Translations under genes and position numbers: made by a program
In this document: positions 45,396 to 56,355 of the stretch, piece by piece
Layout: the number at the start of each line of letters is the position of its first letter
Numbering within the stretch: position 1 is the stretch's first letter
From: Ananas comosus
Lineage: Eukaryota; Streptophyta; Magnoliopsida; Poales; Bromeliaceae
Length of the DNA: 64,000 nucleotides
NCBI RefSeq assembly: GCF_001540865.1
Contig: NC_033622.1
Span: forward strand, 16,639,695-16,703,694
Direction of reading: 5' to 3'
Notes under the pieces: generated by a model
The model's input: only the letters and a program-made list of their open reading frames with translations
The model's database searches: none
Told to the model about the DNA's origin: nothing

Positions 45396-48351
45396 TCATG
45401 GAAACATTGTATTGGTTCTTCTCATGTTTCGTATCTTAGCAGATTTGTCAGCGTCTGCAAATCTGGGTGCCGACATGAGACTCTTTGTCAACCAGATTGC
45501 TGTTTCTCTAGATGATACAGCTTCTTCACCAAATGGCTTTAAAACACCAGCAAGTTCCTCGAGCCTCTCTTGTTCTAGCAGCTTTGCACAGAGTTCGAGG
45601 AGAGATTCCAAAGCATCAGCTCTTTGTTGCACAATGTTCAAACTATCCCACTCAACCTGCGTGGTATCTCCGTGCGCTAGTGTTAACGTGCTCATTGATG
45701 AAGCTTCTTCTACGACCTTTCCCACTTCATCAATGTCAGTTTTTGTTCTTTGGGGGGTAGGTTTACTAACAGTCATTGTTGGGTCAGCTTCCTTTTCACT
45801 CTTCACTGATTGCTCACTTGTTTCGGCCATGTTGTCTTCTTGAATTCCAATTGTGTCAATCGGAACCACCTTTACTGAAAGAGTGCTACTTAGAGCTTTC
45901 TTTACTTCTCCAGTACTTTTATCACTCAGTAACTTATCTCTTGGTTGGAGGTGCTGCTCTGTATGATCTTGTTCATTGTTCGAGTGGTCAACGGCGTATA
46001 TATCTGGAATTTCATCGGTAGAAGCATCTGATTGAGTCATCGTAGCCCGTTCTTTTGCTTCTTCTGAACTTTGCGACTGCTTTTTGGAGTCTCCTCCTCT
46101 CTTACCATTTCTTGTGTTTTTGGGAGCTTTACTTCGTTGCTTCTTTTCCTGTTTCTCTTGTGACGTATTGCTTGTAGACTTTATCGGAAGGTAGAATGAA
46201 GAGGGACTGCATAATTCCGAAAGATATGGTTGCAGATAGGGTTGCCTCAATAGTTCTGCAGCCTAGAACATAGGAAACTATCAAATCACTGAAGTGTGGT
46301 GGAATTTAATTTACTTACGCACATTAAAGTTTTGGAGACTTACAGTGGGCCTGTGCTCTGGATTCTTTCTTAGCATGCATTTGATCAATTGCTTCCTGTA
46401 ATACACAAGCAGCTCATCTTTAATAAGCTGTATTGATACATGATTGAAAGCATCAAAACCTAATATTTTCGATGAAGCATCGTAAGTAAATTGTTGTGAA
46501 AAATGAGTTTGATCTATTTGCGTCAGGATATTTACAATTCTGGTGAGTATGTGGTGGGCATGGGGGAAATGGAAGATCTGTTTATTTTGTTAACCAGTCC
46601 TGTTATGTCCTGTTTGCAGACATTTATATCAATAAGTCAGAAATTGAATCGATTCAATAGTTTGTAATGTTATTGCCTTAGGTCAAAGGAAATGCGAGAC
46701 AGAGGAAACTCATATTCACTCACCGAAGCTCGGAACGCAGGGCGATGCGCCATAATCTCAAACATACAGCAACCTGAAATGTTAGGAAAGAGACATAAGA
46801 AGCGAATTTTGATAGTTTCCCGTAGAAAAGTAGATGGCTGTATTCGACTATATTAAGACAAATCTCACCCAGGGACCAGATATCGGATTTGTAGCCATAA
46901 GGTATGTCAGCTAGTATCTCAGGGCACATATAGTTGGGAGTTCCTACAACCTACAAAATTATGTCAAGAATTGTTGAATAATGCAGTACAGTTAAACAGA
47001 TACTCATACTGCAGGTTATCTCGCAAAACTTTTGTTTCCGTAAATACCATAAGATATAAGGGACACTGCTTGTTCACCCAAAAATTATGGTATCTGGCTA
47101 CGACCTTTTCTAGGATTATATACTTTCACCTACTTACAGAACTTGTAGTATGGAGGAAATTAACAGGCCGTACCGAAGAAGTAAGGTCTTCTGCGTTGAG
47201 CAATTTTGCGAGCCCAAAGTCTCCTGTGTTACAGCAATGAAAGCGGTTTGGTATTTTCATGATTTTGTCATTACAAATTATATGTTTAGGTGCAAATTGT
47301 AGGATGAAGCGTATCTCACCAAGCCGAATATTGCCGTCCTTTGTTAAGAATATGTTAGAGCACTGCAATGAAATATAAAAGAAGTCAATCGTAACGTAAC
47401 GCATCGCATCGGTAAAATGTCAAGAAGTTGTTAAGTTGTTTTTGTGCGGTAAGCATTCGGCCGTGCACGTGTGAATTGTTGCTAATAACCGGTCGTACCT
47501 TGAGATCGCGATGCAGAACTCGGTTGGAATGCAGGTAATCGACGGCCAAAAGTAGCTGTGCCAGCCATCTGCAGACCCTCTATTAAGACAGTAAGAAGAA
47601 GCAGAGATGATGTTTTTTTACAGTGAGAAATATATAGATCACAGTGACGTACAGGAGCCTGAGAAGCAATAGAATGGTCTTAGGTTTTAACCTTACCTCT
47701 TCAGAGAAGGGTACTCCTCTCGCCTTCTTTATCTTCTCTGCACTGTGGGACCAAATACTAGAATTAGAAGAATATTATATGTAGAATAGAAGGAAGGTTT
47801 GATTTTTCCCAGCGACATACATGTCACCCCCGTCGCAAAAGCTTGTGACTATACACACCGAATTGCCCTGCACGGAGAAACCCATATATTAACCCGAAAA
47901 CTACTTTACTAATTCAAACATTAAAATAAGCCAAGTTGTTTCCTATCTCTTTAATTACCTCCTCCACCCAGCCGTCCTTGTACTCCACAATGTAGGGGTT
48001 GATTAGACTCGCCATCAGAGCCATCTGTGTGCCATCGGCCCAAAATTTGACGGTTACGATTCTTCTAAAAATTAGAACAGCGGATCGTAGAGAGAGTAAG
48101 GACTAGCACTACCTCCTGATACGCTGTGCGTTGGAACTTCTCCGTCTGCTTCGTTAATCGTATCCTCTTCAACACATACCTAATAAGAGAAGAGAAGATG
48201 ATCAAAATCGACAAATCAGAAACGGTTCAAAGGGGAAAGCACGACGAGAGAGATGGACGGCTTGCTCACCTCTTGCGGTCGGCCTTGTGGAGCACGAGAA
48301 ACGCGGCTCCGAAGGATCCTCTCCCGATCTGCTCCAGCACCTCGTACTTCT

Positions 48352-48383
<32 letters not shown>

Positions 48384-48421
48384 TCCATCCTCTCTTTGTA
48401 TCCAATGGATTTCCTCACCAT
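45396..48421 (-). CDS. NIMA-related serine/threonine kinase (plant NEK5/6 type)
   Basis: Thirteen exons on the minus strand: 48421-48270, 48179-48113, 48024-47959, 47867-47821, 47742-47697, 47579-47499, 47362-47320, 47223-47174, 46950-46869, 46773-46724, 46609-46536, 46395-46344, 46262-45396. All phases close, giving 558 residues. A poly-Gly run (14-22) precedes the kinase domain: glycine loop IGRGSFG (32-38), ATP lysine K55, catalytic HRD (149-151), DFG (169-171), activation segment [10 protein letters not shown] (186-195), and [10 protein letters not shown] near the domain end (about 280). The 270-residue tail is charged and Ser/Thr-rich, low complexity. Plant NEKs regulate microtubules and directional cell expansion; the isoform is not decided. 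The leader (48422-48610) contains two (GA)n tracts. Confidence 0.93.
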
Positions 48422-48438
48422 TCTAATATAAGAAGAAT

Positions 48439-48439
<1 letters not shown>

Positions 48440-48486
<47 letters not shown>

Positions 48487-48559
48487 AAAGGACTCAACTC
48501 ACAGCTTACGAGCGGGGTAGAGTTAATTAAACATCTAATGGCTATCACGCGGGAGCAAT

Positions 48560-48603
<44 letters not shown>

Positions 48604-48607
48604 CGAG
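48440..48607. repeat. Two (GA)n microsatellites in the NEK leader/promoter
   Basis: GA runs at 48440-48482 and 48561-48607 on the plus strand; CT on the coding strand. A third run lies at 49076-49113. Confidence 0.92.
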
Positions 48608-48610
48608 AGA

Positions 48611-49073
48611 GAGAACTGATCATAATAATGGCTCCGTATGAAAGCGAGAGAGCGAAGAAGCTTGGTGGAGGAGAGGAGCTTCTTTCATTCGTTCCTTTTC
48701 TTCTTTTCTCATTGCTTTTGATTTTTGATGTTTTTTGTTTTTCTTTTAAAGCGGGGGAGGGAGTATTTAAAATGGGAGAGGAAAGGGAGAACGATGAAAA
48801 GTTGGCGTGGAGTGGAGGGGTTGCTTGCGATTTGAGCGTGCGGGGAGGGAGGATGATTGCTTTGATAGGAATGAGTGGTTGTTGGGGCGTCGGTGTCCGT
48901 TGGATCAGATGATTTGGACTTTTAGGAACCGGATCGGCCGTGGATGTTGTAGGTTGCAGTTTGGTTCACTTGCGGTGGGGGTCGGACGGTGGGAGTTCGT
49001 TGTTGAAGCGGATGCTTCTTTGGCATGTAATTATTATTATTGTAACCAAAAACAAAAAAAAAAACAAAAAAAC

Positions 49074-49117
<44 letters not shown>

Positions 49118-49255
49118 AATCAATTCTAAAAAAAAAAAAAGGCAATCTCAGGATAAGGACGTTACAGAGCAAGAGATTTCTCTTGTAGAGAGCTATTTCT
49201 CATGCTTATTTGCTCGTTAATTTTATAGAATAAAAGCGATAATAAAAAAGTACTT
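48611..49255. other. NEK upstream region
   Basis: Probable promoter DNA of the minus-strand NEK gene, GC-richer than its surroundings. The 94- and 137-codon plus-strand frames here run through GA repeats and have no domain. Confidence 0.5.
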
Positions 49256-49262
49256 GGCCCAA

Positions 49263-49703
49263 TTAGAGATGTCAACGGGCCAGATTCGAAGCGGATTTTT
49301 AAAAATTCGAATTTGACTCCAAACCCGAACTGAAATCCGAACCCGACGGATTTTAAAAATTCATATCCAAACTCAAACCCAACCAAAAACTCGAAATCCG
49401 AATCCAAAATAATTATTTTTTTTTAATGTTTCAAGATATATTATATTAAATTTAAAATTTTAAAATATAAATTCAAATATAATATCAAATTTTTATATAC
49501 ATATTATATATAATATAAAATAAATTCGGATTCGAATCGGATTCGGATCGGGTACAGTCAAAATCCATATCCGCACTCATATCCGTCAGATTTTTATTTT
49601 TGATATTCATATTTGAAATTCTATTCATTTAGCATCGAAAATTCGCTCTGCTCATATTCGAATTTAGATAAAATTTCGAATATTTGTACCCATTGATATC
49701 CAA
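49263..49703. mobile_element. hAT-like MITE
   Basis: The ends TTAGAGATGTCAACGGG and (inverse of right) TTGGATATCAATGGG are imperfect inverted repeats; the interior is full of ATTCGGATTCGAATCGG-type phrases. Direct repeats of 7 bp, GGCCCAA, flank it at 49256-49262 and 49704-49710 (7 of 8 bp if extended by one base, the hAT target size). No transposase. Confidence 0.72.
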
Positions 49704-49710
49704 GGCCCAA

Positions 49711-50415
49711 ACTGGAGAGTTACCACGACGAGTACTTTAGCCGCGGTAAAACGGGTAATAACAACATTAGTTGGTGGTAGAGCCGGAAATGGACCAAACT
49801 AGCCCCACCATAAGACAAATCCAAAAGGATGCTAAAGAGCCAATTCTGACTTAGTTTTGCCAACTAGCAGGTCACCCATCAACGTCTAATATCTTACCCT
49901 TATCTCCACCCCCAACCCTTGTCCAGCGTGACCATCTAGCATCACATTTTCGTGGGGGGATTAAAAAAAATCACACATCAACTTAGTTTCATTTTTCTTA
50001 AAAAAAGAAATAAATATTGATAAACGGGTACAACAAACACATAACTGTTGGACCAATACGACCCAATCTTAGCATGCACAAATGGAAGCAAAGTTGATGA
50101 ATGCTAGAACTCATTCCAACAAGAATAAGTGATCCAGCTAATTGGACGGACTACTAATAACAAAAGTCCAAAAGTTACGGTTCATATTACCGAACACTCA
50201 AATGAACGGAAGAACAAGATATTTGAACCGCCAGATAAAGCATTTACCAGATGAGCGAAGATGCTACAATAAGAAAGCCTTACGTGCAGCGAACCAGTTA
50301 GAAGCTGGCACATAAGCCAGTTAGAAAGCCTTTTGGCGTGTAGTTAGTCCTATGAGAAATAATTCCCTTCAATTGAAAAGAATGGTAAATTGACTGCCCT
50401 GTAATAAGCTGCTGA
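49711..50415. other. Intergenic DNA 3' of the J-protein pseudogene
   Basis: No supported gene. The 70-codon minus-strand frame at 50298-50510 overlaps the terminal exon of the pseudogene in another frame. Confidence 0.5.
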
Positions 50416-52878
50416 CTAGTGTTTCCGCCTTTTGGCCTGCTTCCTTTCGAGCCTCTGCTGTGCTCTCTGAAATTCATCTTCTGTGGGCTCGTGAGTAGCC
50501 AACCCACCACACTTAGATATAATGGGCGAAATTATTGAGTCAAACTGTTCTTTCCTTCGTCTCCTGCGCTGCGTAACGTCAGCAATCAAAAAGAATGTTT
50601 TCTAGTAATGTTGCGCACCAAGCATGCTCGTAGCGAGAGAACTCACTTCGCTCTTCTCACCAGAGGATCAATTGGTAGTCTAGTTTCAGAAACTCGTTTT
50701 GCCCGTTTCTTGTATGCCTTTGTTGTTTTAAGTTCTCCTGCAGATTAAATACAATCAATTTGATTAATGTAAGAGCATACCACAAGACATGATTTTCAAA
50801 ACAAGCAATCTATCTATTAGCACAGGAAGTCCGAAAGAGATTATTAACAGCAAGACTGGAATATTACCATGCAATCATGAAATTGTATTCTAAATAACCG
50901 GGAGATCGTTGGTTGCCATTTTGGAGATGAAGTGGAAATTTTACTGGCTTCATTGCTCACTTTAATTGGGAACTGAATCATACTACAATTATGAACCCCA
51001 AGTGATAGGTATTGATTAAGAAAACACATCTCTGGCTATTGCCTCATTGATAATATCCTCAAATCTATGTGAATCCAATTTGGGATCAGAACACAGCATC
51101 GAACAGAAAAGCGTGGTATAAGAAGAGCAGTGTCAATGAAGATACTGAAGTGCAACAAAAATATCACAAAGTACCTGCAGAAACAGGTCAAACTATATAT
51201 TCTTCCATCTTGTTTACCTTCTCATATTTCGCTTGAATTTTTTGTAAAGAGCCTTTAAATCCTTCTTCTCAGAATCTGATCCCCTCTAGTTGGTTTCAAA
51301 TTCTTCAATATCAGCCTCAGTGACCTTAGGTAGATCGAGAAAGACTTGGTTAGAGCTAAAAGCTAGCAGGTGATAGTCAGTAAAATTTAGCTCTTGTGAG
51401 CCATCTGGAACAGCTAAACAAACAGTACCTTTCTGAACATCGATCTGAAAGAACGGCTGCAGATTCTCAGCAGCTTCACTAGAGAAGACCTGATCAGTGT
51501 GGAAAAATAATAAGATAGGATGCCAAGGACAAGTGATTTAAGGAGATTGAAAGTGTGGCATCTTATGACATACAACACCTTCAACACTATCTGGCTGGAT
51601 CGCAACAATAGAATCTTCGGAAAAAAAAAAAAAGCCTCCCCGAGACAGCTTCTAGCGACCTTCCGCTCGCTCCATCCGTTCCTCTAGGACTCTTAGGTGT
51701 CTCACTTTGTAGCTTAGTTCATCTTTTTAATGAATGAAGCGGAGCAAGCTACCCCTTTCTTTAAAAAAAAAAACATCGTCAACACAACCAGTTTGATCAT
51801 ATATTGCCTGTTTCTCCTCATCACCAAGAACTGACATAACATTCTGTAAATCTGAAACTTTTCTTTGGCTTCCTAGGTTAAAAAAAATCAACAAATCAGC
51901 CAAATGAGCAAAAAAGGGGACAAAAATTTAAAAAAAAGGAGGGAACCCTGGAAGAAATTGCATACCTTGTCCCGACGTTTCTTATCTGGTGGAGGTGCAA
52001 GGCCAACTTGTAGTACGCCTTCTTGATTTCTTGTTGTGAGGCTGTTCTTTCCATACCAAGGATCTGAAAGAAACCAATTTCAAGTTGGTGAGCTTTGTTT
52101 TCTAAGGGATGATATTAGGTTCATATTCAAGCCCAGGTTCATATCCAAGAAACCAAGTTCAAGTTCGACGAGTTTCTCCTAAAGATACATGTGGCTCACC
52201 ATAAAGTTTTACTTATCAAGTGTTCATTTGAGGATCATATAAAAAATAGTCTTGAGTCTCCATTATATACTATATTTGGCATAATGTTCAATGTGCGTGT
52301 AAGACGCCATTAAGACTGTACAGCATCAAACGTATGTTCACCATGCTAGGAGCACTTCTCCAAATCTGTCTAATCCATTCCATAAAAGAATGAGAATGGA
52401 AGGAAAAAAAAAAAATAATAATAATAATAATAATAATCTAATTCTCTGGGGAACGACATATCAACCTGCACAGTCGATGGAATTGATCAATTATCAGCAA
52501 CCCATTAATCACACTAATTATTGTTCTTTTGTTCGCATTTCATTATCCAATCACTCTATCATGCTAAGTTTTAGATTAAAGCACTTTGAAACATGAAGAT
52601 TACACTAACAAGTCTATACTTATTGATAAGCAAGATAAGACTGCATTATTTGCCAAAAATTGACCCAGAGAACGAATCACAATAGAGAACGAATCAACAC
52701 ACGAGAGAGATCAAATCGATCCCACAAAAGAGATGTAGAAAGAAAAAGATCAAGAAATAGATCGGAATTATACCTCGTAGAGGCTCTCCTCTGCATCCAT
52801 GGATTCTTCGTCGCGGACCTTTTCTCGATGTTGCTTCTCATCGCCTTTGGAAACCCTAGGTCTCTTCTTACGCTCCAT
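50416..52878 (-). pseudogene. Decayed DNAJC9-type J-domain protein gene
   Basis: The exons are in family order on the minus strand: 52878-52774 (MERKKRPRVS … ESLYE), 52063-51966 (ILGMERTASQQEIKKAYYKL), 51872-51775 (EAKEKFQ … QAIYDQTGCVDD), 51489-51429 (SSEAAENLQPFF), 51324-51218 (VTEADIEEFE … DSEKKDLKALYKKFK), about 51111-51031 (LFCSMLCSDPKLDSHRF), 50737-50647 (GELKTTKAYKKRAKR) and 50568-50416 (EQFDSIIS … RRKH, stop). Lesions: a one-base loss at the HPD motif, a one-base loss after EAKEKFQ, a TAG in exon 5 (51288-51286), mutated acceptor and donor around the LFCSM exon, and a SINE touching exon 3. DNAJC9-type proteins are nuclear Hsp70 co-chaperones; this copy cannot make one. Confidence 0.85.
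51637..51774 (+). mobile_element. SINE family B, plus strand, at the edge of pseudogene exon 3
   Basis: Begins about GCCTCCCCGAGACAGCTTCT and passes TAGGACTCTTAGGTGTCTCA, CTTTGTAGCTTAGTTCATC, AATGAATGAAGCGGAGCAAG and CTACCCCTTTCTTT to an A tail. It matches the fragment at 17586-17690. The A tail abuts the codons for CVDD of the J-protein exon, so the element interrupts or borders coding sequence. No clear target duplication. Confidence 0.65.
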
Positions 52879-54862
52879 TTCGCGCGAGAACGAGAAGGTG
52901 ATCGATTGGAAGGAAAGAGACAAAAAAAATGTTTAATATCGGAGGGAGAATGAGGGAGGGTTCGTTTCTTTTATATTCAGGGGCGGTACGTCAAAAATCT
53001 CCCGCCCCTTTTTCGTCTGCGGTCGAGATCCCGCTTGAGAGCAGTTCGCGGGTCGGAAGTGTTGAGATTCGTGCAACGATTGTTCTCGGGTTCATTGAAT
53101 CGCGAGCCGGGTCGGATGCAATCGATCATTGTTCGAATCTCCATCGGGAGAACGCGGGCATGCGGACAAAGCGAAATTTGAACTCGGCGATAGCCACATT
53201 GTACAGTAGAGTCGGTGACGAAATACCATATACTGAGGATTTTGTTTTATAATTAAATCCGGTTGTGTCATGTGGCACCTCTCCGGTCTCCTCTGCCAAC
53301 TAATAAACCGAAGTCGGCGTCTTGTTACGCATTTTTGCTGTGTTTCTGATTACGGCTTGAAAACAGATGCATAGTATTTCTTCAAAAAATAAAATAAAAT
53401 AAAATAAAAAATTTGGAAACACCTAGGCTTCGTTTGGTTTGCGGTTAAGTAAGAACTAGTTATTTCAGGAATAGGATTAAATTTAAGGTTAAGGTAAGGT
53501 TAAAGTAATTTTGTGTTTGGTTGAGAATTGGATTTAGTGTGTTTGGTTGGAGTAGGTGGAATAAAAAGATAAAGGATTATTATAAATAGAAAATAATAAT
53601 TTTATCTTAATTTTTATATTTGAATTTAAATTTAAATTTAAAATTTAAATAATTAAAAATAATAATTTTAAATTTTAAATATATAATTNTTCTCTGGGGA
53701 ACGACATATCAACCTGCACAGTCGATGGAATTGATCAATTATCAGCAACCCATTAATCACACTAATTATTGTTCTTTTGTTCGCATTTCATTATCCAATC
53801 ACTCTATCATGCTAAGTTTTAGATTAAAGCACTTTGAAACATGAAGATTACACTAACAAGTCTAGACTTATTGATAAGCAAGATAAGACTGCATTATTTG
53901 CCAAAAATTGACCCAGAGAACGAATCACAATAGAGAACGAATCAACACACGAGAGAGATCAAATCGATCCCACAAAAGAGATGTAGAAAGAAAAAGATCA
54001 AGAAATAGATCGGAATTATACCTCGTAGAGGCTCTCCTCTGCATCCATGGATTCTTCGTCGCGGACCTTTTCTCGATGTTGCTTCTCATCGCCTTTGGAA
54101 ACCCTAGGTCTCTTCTTACGCTCCATTTCGCGCGAGAACGAGAAGGTGATCGATTGGAAGGAAAGAGACAAAAAAATGTTTAATATCGGAGGGAGAATGA
54201 GGGAGGGTTCGTTTCTTTTATATTCAGGGGCGGTACGTCAAAAATCTCCCGCCCCTTTTTCGTCTGCGGTCGAGATCCCGCTTGAGAGCAGTTCGCGGGT
54301 CGGAAGTGTTGAGATTCGTGCAACGATTGTTCTCGGGTTCATTGAATCGCGAGCCGGGTCGGATGCAATCGATCATTGTTCGAATATCCACCGGGAGAAC
54401 GCGGGCATGCGGACAAAGCGAAATTTGAACTCGGCGATAGCCACATTGTACAGTAGAGTCGGTGACGAAATATCATATACTGCGGATTTTGTTTTATAAT
54501 TAAATCCGGTTGTGTCATGTGGCACCTCTCCTCTGCCAACTAATAAACCGAAGTCGGCGTCTTGTTACGCATTTTTGCCGTGTTTCTGATTACGGCTTGA
54601 AAACAGATGAATAGTATTTCTTCAAAAAATAAAATAAAATAATTTGGAAACACCTAGGCTTCGTTTGGTTCGCGGTTAAGTAAGAACTAGTTATTTCAGG
54701 AATAGGATTAAACTCAGGGTTAAGGTAAGGTTAGAGTAATTTTGTATTTGGTTGAGAATTGGATTTAGTTCAGATATAAGTAAAATAGTGTTTGGTTGGA
54801 ATAGGTAGAATAAAAAGGATAGAGGGTTATTATAAATAGAAAATAATAATTTTATCTCAATT

Positions 54863-54870
<8 letters not shown>
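52442..54870. repeat. 1.2-kb tandem duplication around a single-N junction
   Basis: 52442-53688 and 53690 to about 54870 are near-identical direct copies separated by one N at 53689. Each contains J-protein exon 1 and its upstream region, with a few SNPs and small indels (e.g. a 9-bp TCTCCGGTC difference near 53280/54530). As at 41375, this looks like two haplotypes set in tandem. Confidence 0.85.
54022..54126 (-). pseudogene. Duplicate first exon of the J-protein gene
   Basis: Same 35 codons (MERKKRPRVS to ESLYE) and same GTATAATTCC donor as 52878-52774. There is no second exon before the N junction, so it is an orphan copy in this assembly. Confidence 0.8.
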
Positions 54871-54909
<39 letters not shown>

Positions 54910-55033
54910 TAAGTATGAGATTAACTTAATCTCACCGTATTCCTGGGCCCCACCCCTAAAATTTTTTTTTTTGGGAGTAAAAGGGGGGGGATAACCTCTT
55001 ATCCCCCCTTTTAACCTCCAGCCAAATGGGGGC
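54657..55033. mobile_element. MITE with GGCTTCGTTTGG / CCAAATGGGGGC ends
   Basis: The left end GGCTTCGTTTGGTTCGCGGT and the right end AACCTCCAGCCAAATGGGGG are imperfect inverted repeats; CTA flanks both sides (54654-54656, 55034-55036), a possible 3-bp target duplication as in PIF/Harbinger elements. It contains a (TA)n run at 54868-54905. The left portion of a second copy lies at about 53425-53688 and is cut by the N. Confidence 0.55.
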
Positions 55034-55036
55034 CTA

Positions 55037-56108
55037 ATGAATTGGGTGGCAAAGCTTCGTTGTTTGGTTAACGTGCGCCTAATTGATGGAGATTCGTGTG
55101 GGAATAGCATGTTGAAAGATCAAATGTTTCTAGTATGGATAATATATTATACATTCAAATACAAAAATGGAAAAAATATAAGATCTATTACACCAAGAGA
55201 GACAAGAGATTATTTTTTAAAACTAAAAAGAAGATTCACACCAAGAGAGAGACAATCTTTCAAAACCAAAAAAAAGAAAAAACAAGCGTGGAAGAGGAAA
55301 TCACGAAATTACCTTATGGTAAATTATAATGATGCTCCTTGAATTTTTCTTCATTTTGAAATATAACGGTAGATAAACAGCACCTATGTTTCTATAAATA
55401 TTATTTTCGTAGTCATTTTTCATTACTATTGCTAACTCTATATTGCTGTCGTGAGCTGCTATAATTTTTTTAAGATAAAAATTTATAGAAATTATTGTGA
55501 TTTGGCTAGCTAATCTTTTAAAATTTTAATTTTACTATCCAATCTATCAATTTATTTGATTTGAATCATTCAACAGTATTTTAATTTTAAAATTTAAGCT
55601 AATTACTTACTTTAATAAATTTATAATTATAAAAATTATATGTATTATACTAACTAAAATTTATAAAAATAAATGAATCATTCAAGTTTTTAAAGTCAAA
55701 ATCTCACTGACTGATTCAAATCAAATAAAAAAAAAAAGCTAAATAATAGAATTAAAATTTGAAATGATTGGACTACTAAATCAAACTGATCAATAGTTAA
55801 GAATAATTTTGTACCTTTGAAATGTACTTTTTTTTTACCTGATCAAACAATAGTAAAAAAACAAATTTATAACTTCGTTTCTACTTAAGAGTCATTTCAA
55901 TAAGAAAGNAAACTGATCAATAGTTAAGAATAATTTTGTACCTTTGAAATGTACTTTTTTTTTACCTGATCAAATAAATTTGTTTTTTTACTATTGTTTG
56001 ATCAGGAGAGATATAAGAAAGAACTATCTAAAAATCAGTTGCGGCTAAACTAATACACCGTAGAGGAAGGGCAATTTCGTCAACTAAATTCCGTAGTACA
56101 TATGATTC
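55037..56108. other. AT-rich intergenic DNA with a mis-joined hairpin
   Basis: Short frames at 55037-55342 are lysine-rich and AT-driven, not called. The N at 55909 is followed by a copy of 55783-55847 and then by the inverse of 55850-55880. Confidence 0.5.
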
Positions 56109-56355
56109 TTGCGGCGCTCGGGGGCGGTTCACCGACGCGGGTTTCGTCGGCTCCGCCATCTAGCGGAAGCGAAATCCGAGGGGGACGAAAACGAAAATCG
56201 AAACCCTAATTATTTTAAAAACTCTCCTCCTTTCTATATTCGGAGACGCATACTCTTCGATTTAGGTATTGTTTCTTCTCTTTTTCGTTCCTTCTTTATC
56301 GCCTTTCCTTGGGGATTCTCTAGGGTTTTGGGGCGTTCCCTGTATAGCGATCGCC

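Noticed and set aside
45412..45843. 143-codon plus-strand frame
   Set aside because: Antisense to the last NEK exon, whose splice phases and kinase frame are firmly supported.
52660..54499. Repeated 91-150 codon plus-strand frames
   Set aside because: Antisense to J-protein exon 1 and its upstream region; they occur twice only because the segment is duplicated.
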